Below are positions 52,529 to 61,082 of a DNA stretch of 64,000 nucleotides, one piece after another. The position numbers and the translations under genes were made by a program. Source of the stretch: Devosia litorisediminis (GTDB taxonomy: Bacteria; Pseudomonadota; Alphaproteobacteria; Rhizobiales; Devosiaceae); the NCBI RefSeq assembly GCF_018334155.1, contig NZ_JAGXTP010000001.1, positions 1,674,001 to 1,738,000 on the forward strand. The letters are read 5' to 3'. Every line of letters begins with the position of its first letter. Within the stretch, counting starts at the first letter, position 1. The notes under the pieces are model-generated. The model was not told where the DNA came from, made no database searches, and was given only the letters and a program-made list of their open reading frames with translations.

Positions 52529-55285
52529 CTAGCTGAGGCGCTTGAGTGCCTCGGCAATGTGGTGACGCCGCTCTATGGCGGCTTCACGCCGGGCCTTTTG
52601 CTCCTCGATCACCTCTTCGGGCGCCTTGGCGACAAACTGCTCATTGCCCAGTTTCTTGTCGATCTGGGCGACTTCGCCATCGAGCTTGGTCACTTCCTTG
52701 GACAGGCGGGCCTTCTCGGTGGGGATGTCGATGAACTCGGCCAGGGGCAGTGCCCAGGTGGCTTCGCCAACCACGAACTGCGCCGATTCGCCGGGCACAT
52801 CAGACTTTGGCGTGATCTCTTCGAGGCGTGCCAGACGGGTGATCAGCGAGGTGCCAGCCACGAGGCGACGCAGGGTCGTCTCATTGGCACCCACCACCAC
52901 AAGCGGCAGCTTGGCGCTGGCGGGCACGTTCATCTCGCTGCGCACCGAACGGACATTGGTGATAACATCGATCAGCCAGGTCAGATCGGCATCGGCTTCG
53001 GCATCTTCCAAGCCAGCCAGATCAGGCCACTGGGTCAGGATCAGCATGGATTCACGCGGTGCACCGAACTTGCCCGTTTCAGCCCAGAGCTCTTCGGTGA
53101 CGAAGGGCATGAATGGGTGCAGGATGGTCAGAATCTGATCGAGCGCCCAGGCTGCCGTGGCGCGGGTTTCAGCCTTGGCCGCTTCGTCCTCGCCCATGAA
53201 GACGGGCTTGGCGAACTCGACATACCAATCGCAGAAGGTGCCCCAGACAAAGTCATAGGCCGCATTGGCGGCTTCGTTGAACTTGTAGTCTACAATGCCC
53301 TGGGTGACGGCGGCGGCACCGCGCGCAGTGGCCCCGACGATCCAGCGATTGAGTGGCAGCTTGTTGGCCCTGGGATCATACCCCTCGACGCGACGGCATT
53401 CGTTCATCTCCAGGAAGCGCGCCGCGTTCCAGATCTTGGTGACGAAGTTGCGGTAACCCTCGACCCGGCTCATGGAGAGCTTGAGATCGCGGCCCTGCGC
53501 AGCCATGGCCGCGAGGGTGAAGCGCGTGGCATCGGCACCATACTGATCGATCAGCGCCAGGGGATCGATAACGTTCCCCTTGGTCTTGCTCATCTTCTGG
53601 CCCTTTTCGTCACGGACCAGGGCATGCATGTAAACGGTGTGGAAGGGCTCTTCATCGAGGAATTCGAGGCCCATCATCATCATGCGGGCGACCCAGAAGA
53701 AGATGATGTCAAAGCCGGTGACCAGCACGTCGGTGGGATAATAACGGCGCAGTTCGGCCGTATCATCGGGCCAGCCCAGGGTCGAGAACGGCCACAGCGC
53801 CGAGGAGAACCAGGTGTCGAGAACGTCTTCATCGCGGCGCAGTTCAACCGGCTTGCCGTAATGAGCGTCGGCCAGAGCCTGTGCTTCTTCGGCCGAGGAG
53901 GCGACGAACGCTTCCTGATCGGGGCCATACCAGGCCGGGATCTGGTGACCCCACCACAGCTGGCGCGAAATGCACCATGGCTTGATGTTTTCGAGCCAGG
54001 CGAAATAGGTGTTTTCATACTGCTGGGGCACGAACTTGGTGCGACCCTCGCGTACAGCCGCCAAAGCTGGCTTAGCCAGCACGTCGGCCTTGACCCACCA
54101 CTGGTCGGTCAGGAAGGGCTCGATGACGACCAGCTTGGTCTTCTCGTCATGCGGCACCATGATCTTCTTGGCTTCGATATGATCAAGGCCGCGGGTCTCA
54201 TTGTCCTCAGCCAGTGCGCTCAGATCATCGACGATCGCCTTGCGTGCTGCGAAGCGCTCAAGCCCGCGGTATTTTTCGGGCACGAATTCGGCATCAATAA
54301 TGTTGCCGGCTGTGGTGAAGACGTTGATCTGTTCAAGATCATTGCGAACACCAACCTCGAAATCGTTGAAATCGTGGGCCGGGGTGATCTTGACCGCACC
54401 GGTGCCCAGTTCGGGATCGGCATATTCATCGGCGACGATGGGAATACGGCGGCCAACCAGCGGCAGATCGACAAACTTGCCGACCAGGGCGGCGTAGCGC
54501 TCGTCTTCAGGGTGCACGGCAATGCCGCTATCGCCCAGCATGGTCTCGGGACGGGTGGTGGCCACGATGATGTAATCGCGGGTTTCGTGCCCGGTGACAT
54601 TGCCCTCTTCGTCCACGGTCGGGAACTGGTAGGTTACGCCATCGGCCAGCGGATAGCGCAGGTGCCACATATGGCCCTTGATCTCGATGTTCTCGACTTC
54701 AAGATCGGAAATGGCCGTCTCCAGACCAGGATGCCAGTTGACCAGACGCTTGGCGCGATAGATCAGGCCACGGCTGTGCAGCTCGACAAACACCTTGGTG
54801 ACGGCGCGGACCATCTGATCGTCCGGCGCGCCGTTTTCACCCATGGTGAAGCGTTCACGCGAAAAGTCAGCCGAAGCGCCCAAGCGCTTGAGCTGGTTCA
54901 TGATCGTGCCGCCGCTCTCGGACTTCCACTCCCAGACGCGCTCGACGAATTTCTCGCGGCCCATCTCGCGGCGGCCGGGCTGCTGACGCTCCATCAGCTG
55001 GCGCTCGACGATCATCTGGGTGGCGATGCCGGCATGGTCGGTGCCGGGCTGCCAGAGCACGTCCTTTTTGAGCATGCGATTGAAGCGGACCAGAATGTCC
55101 TGAATGGTGTTGTTGAGCGCGTGCCCGATATGCAGCGAGCCGGTCACATTGGGTGGCGGGATGACAATGGTGAAGGTCTCGGCACCGGGCGCGGCCCCTG
55201 CCCCGGCAGCAAAGGCATCGGCCTTCAGCCAGTCGGCATAGACGCGGTTTTCGACCGCGCCGGGCTCATAGGACTTTTCAAGCAT
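52529..55285 (-). CDS. valS: Valyl-tRNA synthetase
   Basis: The 918-residue class I synthetase has the HIGH motif in 'PPPNVTGSLHIGHALN' and KMSKS as 'GQKMSKTKGNVIDP'. An editing (CP1) domain lies between about 190 and 400. The C-terminal coiled-coil arm (about 850-918, with 'ARLSKEVTKLDGEVAQIDKK') is present. A terminator follows. The popZ-like gene lies upstream, as is usual in Hyphomicrobiales. Confidence 0.98.
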   Translation of the reverse strand: MLEKSYEPGAVENRVYADWLKADAFAAGAGAAPGAETFTIVIPPPNVTGSLHIGHALNNTIQDILVRFNRMLKKDVLWQPGTDHAGIATQMIVERQLMERQQPGRREMGREKFVERVWEWKSESGGTIMNQLKRLGASADFSRERFTMGENGAPDDQMVRAVTKVFVELHSRGLIYRAKRLVNWHPGLETAISDLEVENIEIKGHMWHLRYPLADGVTYQFPTVDEEGNVTGHETRDYIIVATTRPETMLGDSGIAVHPEDERYAALVGKFVDLPLVGRRIPIVADEYADPELGTGAVKITPAHDFNDFEVGVRNDLEQINVFTTAGNIIDAEFVPEKYRGLERFAARKAIVDDLSALAEDNETRGLDHIEAKKIMVPHDEKTKLVVIEPFLTDQWWVKADVLAKPALAAVREGRTKFVPQQYENTYFAWLENIKPWCISRQLWWGHQIPAWYGPDQEAFVASSAEEAQALADAHYGKPVELRRDEDVLDTWFSSALWPFSTLGWPDDTAELRRYYPTDVLVTGFDIIFFWVARMMMMGLEFLDEEPFHTVYMHALVRDEKGQKMSKTKGNVIDPLALIDQYGADATRFTLAAMAAQGRDLKLSMSRVEGYRNFVTKIWNAARFLEMNECRRVEGYDPRANKLPLNRWIVGATARGAAAVTQGIVDYKFNEAANAAYDFVWGTFCDWYVEFAKPVFMGEDEAAKAETRATAAWALDQILTILHPFMPFVTEELWAETGKFGAPRESMLILTQWPDLAGLEDAEADADLTWLIDVITNVRSVRSEMNVPASAKLPLVVVGANETTLRRLVAGTSLITRLARLEEITPKSDVPGESAQFVVGEATWALPLAEFIDIPTEKARLSKEVTKLDGEVAQIDKKLGNEQFVAKAPEEVIEEQKARREAAIERRHHIAEALKRLS

Positions 55286-55440
55286 TGGTCACTCGCAACA
55301 GCAGCAACCCGCCAAGCGGCGCTTCTCATTGGAGAAAGACCTGACGGGTCGGACAAAAGGTTGGGCTGACTTCAAGCAAATGCGCGATGCGGGGTCAACC
55401 GTATCGCGCATGCAGGACCCTCAGAGATGTCTTTGACAGG

Positions 55441-56328
55441 CTATTCGCCGCGCGAAACGCGGGCGATTTCCTTTTCCACCATGCGCTCGACAACGGCGGG
55501 CAGATTTTCATCCAGCCATTCCTTGAGCATGGGGCGCAGCATGTCGCGCATCAGGGATTCGATGGTGGCGCCGGCATTGCCCAGCCCCAGACCATTGAGC
55601 TTGGTCATCGAGCTGCGCACGGCAGCCTGAGTGGTGGGCTCGAGCAGCTGGCTGGCCATGTCGCTGGAAAGCGTGGCATCCGGCATAGGCGCGGCCTGGG
55701 CGATCGATGGTTGGGGGGCCGGTGCTTCGCTGGCCATTTCGGGCTCAGGATTGAAGGACGGCATGTCCAGATCGGCTGCGGCCTCGGGCTCTGGATTGAA
55801 CGCGGGAATATCGAATTCTTCCTCGGCAACAGGCTCAGGCGCTGGCTTTGGAGCCGGCTTGGGCGCAGGCGCGGCGACCACTTCGGCAGCGGGCTTTGGC
55901 GGTGGCTCGGGGGGATCGAACGATGGCAGATCGTCGTCATCATCCTCGGCAGCAGGTGCAAAGCTGATGTCTTCCGGGTCAACAAGACCGGGAGCACCAG
56001 CCGCTTCGGGTTCGCTTTCTTCATCGACCGGGGTATCGGCCAGGATCGAATCGAAACTGAAGCCGGCGATATCGTCCTCTGCTTCGGCTTCATCGACTAT
56101 CTGGGTGGCGCTGAGGGTCAACGGCTCGATATCGTCGAGCATGTCGCTGAGGTCACGGTCGTCGGCGCCTGCGGCTGCCGGACTGGCCGGTGCGGCCTCC
56201 ATGGGATCCTCGGCCGCCTGAATGGAAGGTCGGCGCGGCACCCCCGCTGCATCATCATCCGCTATGATCTGCCGAATGGACGACAGAATCTCGTCCATCG
56301 AGGGTTCTTTGTGTGCCGGCTTGTTCAT
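55441..56328 (-). CDS. DUF2497 / PopZ-like polar organising protein
   Basis: The protein has 295 residues. Its N-terminus 'EPSMDEILSSIRQIIADDD' (about 8-26) and the C-terminal helices 'LLRPMLKEWLDENLPAVVER' match DUF2497, the family of Caulobacter PopZ. The middle (about 40-220) is an acidic Pro/Ala/Glu/Asp stretch, as in PopZ, which forms polar condensates that anchor ParB and the centromere. The protein is expected to self-assemble at a cell pole. GAGGCACCT precedes the ATG. I do not give the symbol because divergence is high outside the ends. Confidence 0.88.
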   Translation of the reverse strand: MNKPAHKEPSMDEILSSIRQIIADDDAAGVPRRPSIQAAEDPMEAAPASPAAAGADDRDLSDMLDDIEPLTLSATQIVDEAEAEDDIAGFSFDSILADTPVDEESEPEAAGAPGLVDPEDISFAPAAEDDDDDLPSFDPPEPPPKPAAEVVAAPAPKPAPKPAPEPVAEEEFDIPAFNPEPEAAADLDMPSFNPEPEMASEAPAPQPSIAQAAPMPDATLSSDMASQLLEPTTQAAVRSSMTKLNGLGLGNAGATIESLMRDMLRPMLKEWLDENLPAVVERMVEKEIARVSRGE

Positions 56329-56470
56329 AGGTGCCTCTTACTCATGCGCTCGAACCGGAAAAATTAGGCCTCCGCCAACGCGGCCGAATCCTGATTCGTG
56401 AACAACACCTTAGACCGGACTGCAAAAATTAGGAATCATCACGGCGACCATACAAGTGGTCTTCCACTAA

Positions 56471-56498
56471 AACTTGTGGCCGGGCAGAGCCCGGCCAC
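56471..56498 (-). terminator. Intrinsic terminator of tolC
   Basis: A perfect ten-base stem GTGGCCGGGC (56476-56485) pairs with GCCCGGCCAC (56489-56498) across a three-base loop. On the minus strand it is followed by AAGTTTTA. It lies 26 bases after the tolC stop. Confidence 0.75.
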
Positions 56499-56524
56499 CA
56501 AGGATGGACGCCAATGTGGGTGCG

Positions 56525-57889
56525 TTACTCGGAAACACTGCGCAGTTCGGCCCAGACATCGTCGACAGCCTGGGTGTAGCGCACGGCCGACTTGATCTCG
56601 ACATTGAGCCCGAGATCAGCGGCGGTCAGGTGGCCCATGGCCGCCAGCAGCGAGAAGGTGGCGATGACCTTGTTGGATGAGGCGTTGATCAGGGTTTCGC
56701 GGGCGCTGGTCAGTTCGGCCTGCGCATTGAGCACGTCGAGCGTGGTACGGGTGCCCAGATCGCGTTCCTGAATGACGCCATCGACCACAGTGCGACCAGC
56801 GGAAACCGCGGCATTGGCGGCCTGGATCTGCGCATCGGCACTCTGGATGCCGGCCCAGGCCGAGATCACCGCCTCGCGGATCTTGTCATAGGCGGACATG
56901 GCGTCCACTTCGGACTTGATCTGCTCGATATTGGCCTTGCGCACGCTGGCGCCAATGGAGCCACCAGCATAGATCGGCACGGTGATCTGGAAGCCAATGG
57001 TGCCACTGATGCCGTCCGTCGCGCCCTTGGTGGGACCGGTTGCCTTGGTGCCGACGGAGCCATTGATGGTGGCCTTGGGGCCAAAGGCAGCCTGTGCCCC
57101 ATCGCTGGTGGCCTGCGCGGCGCGGATGGCGGCCTTGGCCATCATGATGGCCGGATGACCGACTTCGGCCTCGGCAATCGCGGTGGGCAGGCTGTTGGGG
57201 ATCAGGCGGGCGAAATTGTGCGAAGCGTCGAGGTTCTGCGGCGCCACACCAACATAACGCTGGAATGTCGCCTGGCTGACTTCGAGGCTGTTGACGGCGG
57301 CACGATAGGCGGCATCGCCCTGTGCGAGGCGGGCTTCGGCCTGGGCGACATCGATCCGGGTGCCTTCGCCAACATCAAGGCGATCGCGCGAGGACTGCAG
57401 CTGGGCAGAGTAGAAATTGCGGTTTTCCTGGCGCAGGGCGACCAGCTGGCGACCGCTATAGACAGCCATATAGGCCTGGATGACTTCGAGCAGAACTGTC
57501 TGCTCGGTGCTGCGGATCTGATATTCGGCAGCATCGGCACCGGCGCGCGCCGCTTCGATCTTGGCTTCGGTCTGATAGTTGTCGAAAATGGTCTGGTTGT
57601 AGGACAGGCCAGTTGTCAGCGAGGTACCATCATTGAAGTTATCATTGATGATGCTCCAATTGTAATTGCCGCTGATGGAAGCCCCGATGGTGGGACGCTT
57701 GGCTGACTCGGCCAGTGCGATGTTTTCCGCGCTCGCCTTGGCATTGAGCAAGGCTGCCTTGAGGTCCGGCGCATGATCATAGGCGGCGGTCAACGCCTGC
57801 GCGATTGATTGTGCCTGTGCACCACCAACCGCAAACGCACTCACAGCCAAAGCCAGCACACTTGCGACCAATTTCCCGCGAAAACTCAT
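56525..57889 (-). CDS. tolC: TolC family outer-membrane channel
   Basis: The 454-residue protein has a signal peptide (about 1-26, ending AQAQ). The two repeats of long helices and beta strands of the OEP family are seen ('LTAAYDHAPDLKAALLNAKA' and 'VRKANIEQIKSEVDAMSAYD' regions). 'GLSYNQTIFDNY' and 'FQITVPIYAGGSIGA' mark the strand regions. It forms the trimeric outer-membrane exit of type I secretion and RND efflux systems. The ATG at 57889 follows GGAGAGGCGGGCC. pcm lies upstream on the same strand, the usual order in the group. Confidence 0.93.
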   Translation of the reverse strand: MSFRGKLVASVLALAVSAFAVGGAQAQSIAQALTAAYDHAPDLKAALLNAKASAENIALAESAKRPTIGASISGNYNWSIINDNFNDGTSLTTGLSYNQTIFDNYQTEAKIEAARAGADAAEYQIRSTEQTVLLEVIQAYMAVYSGRQLVALRQENRNFYSAQLQSSRDRLDVGEGTRIDVAQAEARLAQGDAAYRAAVNSLEVSQATFQRYVGVAPQNLDASHNFARLIPNSLPTAIAEAEVGHPAIMMAKAAIRAAQATSDGAQAAFGPKATINGSVGTKATGPTKGATDGISGTIGFQITVPIYAGGSIGASVRKANIEQIKSEVDAMSAYDKIREAVISAWAGIQSADAQIQAANAAVSAGRTVVDGVIQERDLGTRTTLDVLNAQAELTSARETLINASSNKVIATFSLLAAMGHLTAADLGLNVEIKSAVRYTQAVDDVWAELRSVSE

Positions 57890-58047
57890 GGCCCGCCTCT
57901 CCAATAACCCTCAAACTTTATGCATCGCAGGTGGGGTTCACAACCTGCTACGGCAATCCCTACCGAAGTTTAATGTGCGAAAGCTCGCGCATAGTGCCTG
58001 AGTGGCAACAGCGTGATTGTCTCACGCATCAATAGAGAAACTGTGTA

Positions 58048-58704
58048 CTAAAAGACGAATTCGACATCAGGCTGGGCCTGATCGAGCAGTGGCAGCGTGG
58101 CGTTGAACTCACCGCGCGCGGTGATGGACTTGCCGGATTTCACAAACACATTGGCTACGGCGACGCCGCCCGTGCGGATCAGCGCAATCAGGCGACCGCC
58201 ATCATTGAGCGCCGCCAGCATGGCGTCTGGCACGCTGTCGAGCGCCCCCTGCACAACGATGACATCGAACTTGCCGCGGCCGATCCAGGAGATATCGCCA
58301 GCAATGATGGTGGCATTGTCGATCCCGAGTTCCTCAAGATTGCGGCTGGCGATCTTGGCCAGCTCGGCATTGGCTTCCAGACCGGTCACTGATGCGGCCA
58401 GCCCTGCCATGACGGCGGTGCCATAGCCGGTGCCGGCGCCGATATCGAGCACGGCATCGTCATCGGACAGCTCTGCGAGCTGCAGCAGCTTGGCGAGCGT
58501 GGCCGGCGCCATCATGAAACGGCGCTCGGGTCCCTGCCCCAGCCAGTGAATATCGTCGATATAGGCAACAGACTGACGATCGGCAGGCACGAAGCGCTCG
58601 CGGGGCAGCTTGCCCATCTCGGCCAGAAGCGCCCATTCGGTCACACCACTGGTGCGCAACTGGTTGTCGACCATCCTTGCGCGCAACTGCTCAAACTGTG
58701 TCAT
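58048..58704 (-). CDS. pcm: Protein-L-isoaspartate O-methyltransferase family protein
   Basis: The 218-residue SAM-dependent methyltransferase starts 'RARMVDNQLRTSGVTEWALL'. SAM motif I is 'VLDIGAGTGYGTAVMAG' and the post-motif region is 'VTGLEANAELAKIA'. 'GRKFDVIVVQGALDSVPD'-like 'GKFDVIVVQGALDSVPD' gives motif II. This is the tolC-linked paralogue; in it the PIMT motif before motif I is 'RRFMMAPATLAKLLQL' instead of the usual 'ISQPYIVA', so true isoaspartate repair activity is not certain. I chose the ATG at 58704; upstream frame overlaps the tRNA-Cys gene and is not coding. Confidence 0.85.
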   Translation of the reverse strand: MTQFEQLRARMVDNQLRTSGVTEWALLAEMGKLPRERFVPADRQSVAYIDDIHWLGQGPERRFMMAPATLAKLLQLAELSDDDAVLDIGAGTGYGTAVMAGLAASVTGLEANAELAKIASRNLEELGIDNATIIAGDISWIGRGKFDVIVVQGALDSVPDAMLAALNDGGRLIALIRTGGVAVANVFVKSGKSITARGEFNATLPLLDQAQPDVEFVF

Positions 58705-58831
58705 CAATGTCGTCCGTCCATGCCGCGTCATATGCTGGACGTGAATATCCCCACCCCTGCACTCTTGGCAAGGCGCGATGGTGCGGCGCGACAAAATGAG
58801 CGGCGCATGGGTGCTATGTGCTGGGGAAAAC

Positions 58832-58905
58832 TGGAGGCCACGTCCGGAATTGAACCGGAGTACGCGGATTTGCAATCCGCTGCGTAACCACTCCGCCACG
58901 TGGCC
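58832..58905 (-). tRNA. tRNA-Cys (GCA)
   Basis: The minus strand folds as a full cloverleaf of 74 bases with encoded CCA. The seven-base acceptor stem starts GGCCACG. The anticodon stem GCGGA/TCCGC encloses the loop TTGCAAA with anticodon GCA. The T-arm has CCGG-TTCAATT-CCGG. The discriminator base is T, as expected for tRNA-Cys. Confidence 0.97.
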
Positions 58906-59162
58906 TCACGAAGGCTGTACCTATTGGACAGCAACTCCTTATGCAAGACCCCAGCTAACGGAGGATGAATTTTCTGAAACTCGCCCGTCAGAAACCGTGC
59001 CGGTTCGCTGAAATCTGTTGCGCGCTCGACCCCTGGCAGACGCCCCCGAAAGCAGACCACGCGAATTAGTACCCAGAGCCCGACCGGTTCCCCGGGACGC
59101 ACCCCAAGACGTCATCGGGTAATGGGTGGCGTCCCCAGTACACTCCTTGGGTGGGGCGGCAT

Positions 59163-59948
59163 TCACAGCCACGGCCTTGCGTATGTGAGAGCTGATTCAA
59201 GATCGGGGATTTCAGGGTGCCAGTGTTTTTCCCATTCAAGGCTGACGGCAGCTGATACGGGCGGGAATTCGGTCAGCACCCTAGCCAGGTCGGCAGCGGG
59301 AAAACTACCAGTTCCGGGGAGCACGTATTGGCGTTTGCCGGCGCGCAACAGGCTGTCCTTGACGTGCAGATGCGCCAGTCGCGCACCGATAATCTCGCGG
59401 GTCTGCGCAAGTGCGTTTCCAGCAGCCCAGGTGTGATGGGTATCCCAGAGAATCGGGGCATCCCGAAGGCGATTGCAGAACGCTTCGAGCGCCTGGTTGG
59501 CACAGAGCACGCCGTGGGTTTCGATCAGCAGTTGCGCCTTGATACCCTGCGCTGCGCGCAGAGCCTCCCAATGCTCGAAGCGCGCCTGGGCCAGGTCGAG
59601 CATTTCGCTATCAAGTGTCTCACCCTTGCCATCGAAGACGCGCAGGAAACGCACCCCGGCGGCGTCGGCCCATTGTGCCAGATTCTGGAGCGGCGCAAAG
59701 TCGAAGGTCTCGTCGAATAGTCGGTGGGAGCTACCCATCACCGGAACTTTTATATCTGCATCGCCCAAACAGGCTGTCAAATCCGCGGGCTGGCCGAATT
59801 CGCTGGCAAGATTTTGAGTCAGGTCATTGCTGCCCGACAGGGTCCTCACCTCGACCATGGGAATGTCGTGGGCCTGCGCAAGCTCGATAGACTGTCTGAG
59901 GGTGCGTTGCGGGCAACCCAGGGTCGAAAAACAATTGACCAACACCAT
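59163..59948 (-). CDS. Sugar phosphate isomerase/epimerase-like TIM-barrel protein
   Basis: The 261-residue AP-endonuclease-2-like TIM barrel begins 'CFSTLGCPQRTLRQSIELAQ'. It has 'LLIETHG' (Glu ligand), 'APILWDTHHTWAAG' (Asp and His ligands), 'ARLAHLHVKDSL' (His) and 'AVSLEWEKHW' (Glu), the metal ligands of xylose isomerase-like epimerases. It probably isomerises or epimerises a sugar or sugar acid. Its start overlaps the stop of the hydroxyacid dehydrogenase gene by one base (TGATG). It is the last gene of the acid-sugar cluster. Confidence 0.88.
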   Translation of the reverse strand: MVLVNCFSTLGCPQRTLRQSIELAQAHDIPMVEVRTLSGSNDLTQNLASEFGQPADLTACLGDADIKVPVMGSSHRLFDETFDFAPLQNLAQWADAAGVRFLRVFDGKGETLDSEMLDLAQARFEHWEALRAAQGIKAQLLIETHGVLCANQALEAFCNRLRDAPILWDTHHTWAAGNALAQTREIIGARLAHLHVKDSLLRAGKRQYVLPGTGSFPAADLARVLTEFPPVSAAVSLEWEKHWHPEIPDLESALTYARPWL

Positions 59949-60979
59949 CAGGCTATCCTGTCGAGTGATTGTTCCAGAACCGGGTCAAGTGGTGGCAGGC
60001 CCGCCACAAAGCGTTCAATCTCGTTGATCGCAGCTTCTGCCAAACTGTGCAGTTCATTGCCCATGGTACCAGCGATATGAGGTGTGAGCACCAGATTGGG
60101 CAGGTCATAAAAGGGGCTGTCGGGCGGAAATGGCTCGGGATCGGGCGTATCGATCCATGCCCGGATGCGACCTCTCTGGAGCTCGGCAAGCAAGGCATCA
60201 TGATCGACCAGCCAGCCGCGGGCGGTGTTGATCAGGACGGCATTGTCGCGCATCAGACCCAGTTCGCGGGCGCCGATCATGTGACGTGTTTCAGGCAGAA
60301 TGGGCGCGTGCAGGGAAACCGTGTGCGACCATTCCAGCAATTGGTCGAGCCCCATCGCCTGGGCGCCCATCTTCTCCACATCGGCAGGGCTGGCGAACGG
60401 ATCGTACACAGCCACAGCATATCCCGAGCGAACCAGCATCGCGATGACCAGACGCCCAATTCTGGAAGCCCCGACAATACCAATGCGACGGCCGTAATTG
60501 CCGAGATGGGAAACATCCAGTCCGATACGCGAGCCAAAGCCCTGCGCGCCGCGCTGCTGGCGGTTAATATCGCGGATGTTGATGACGTCCTTGCCGGTCA
60601 TGATGATGGCCGCATAGGTGAATTCAGCAACGGGAACGGCCATCGCCGCTACCGCCGAGGTAATGGGAATGCCGGCGCGCCAGAATGCGGGGGTTGTGAT
60701 CGCGCGTATCGAAGCGGCGGCATAGGCGACCAGCCGCAGGTTTGGCGCCTTTTCCAAAAGGTCCTGGTCCAGAGCTGGAGCGCCCCAGGCACCCACTATT
60801 ATCTCGGCCTGCTTGAGGAGTTCGGCAGCCTCCGGCGTATTGAAGTCGGTATAGGAGACCGGCGAGAGCACATCGGCAACGGCCTGCAGCCGGACCCATT
60901 GTTCGGCGCCAAAGATGCGCGGCACCAGGCCCTGGTTCATGGCAAAGACAAGTTTTGGTCTTGCTGGCGTATCGGACAT
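59948..60979 (-). CDS. D-isomer-specific 2-hydroxyacid dehydrogenase
   Basis: The 343-residue protein has the Rossmann motif 'RIGIVGASRIGRLVIAMLVR'. The catalytic residues are Arg in 'LINTARGWLVDHDAL', Glu in 'DTPDPEPFPP' and His in 'LTPHIAGTMG'. This family includes phosphoglycerate, glyoxylate and tartronate-type reductases; which one cannot be told. I chose the ATG at 60979 because it gives the usual family length; a much longer frame upstream overlaps the dehydratase gene on the same strand in another frame. It sits between the dehydratase and the TIM-barrel epimerase. Confidence 0.9.
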   Translation of the reverse strand: MSDTPARPKLVFAMNQGLVPRIFGAEQWVRLQAVADVLSPVSYTDFNTPEAAELLKQAEIIVGAWGAPALDQDLLEKAPNLRLVAYAAASIRAITTPAFWRAGIPITSAVAAMAVPVAEFTYAAIIMTGKDVINIRDINRQQRGAQGFGSRIGLDVSHLGNYGRRIGIVGASRIGRLVIAMLVRSGYAVAVYDPFASPADVEKMGAQAMGLDQLLEWSHTVSLHAPILPETRHMIGARELGLMRDNAVLINTARGWLVDHDALLAELQRGRIRAWIDTPDPEPFPPDSPFYDLPNLVLTPHIAGTMGNELHSLAEAAINEIERFVAGLPPLDPVLEQSLDRIA

Positions 60980-61082
60980 CTCGACTCTCAAAAAAACTTG
61001 GGGCTGGTGGACGGCTGGCGGGTCTGGGCAATCAGGATTGTGGTCTCGATGTGGGTGTCTCGAGCCATCAGGCAAATTCGCG

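Noticed and set aside
51971-55369. Open frame of about 1130 codons on the plus strand opposite valS and the amine oxidase
   Set aside because: It spans two certain minus-strand genes and the gap between them, with no recognisable domain, so it is a shadow frame.
58705-58899. N-terminal extension of pcm
   Set aside because: The extension is the translated tRNA-Cys gene and spacer; the ATG at 58704 begins the conserved part.
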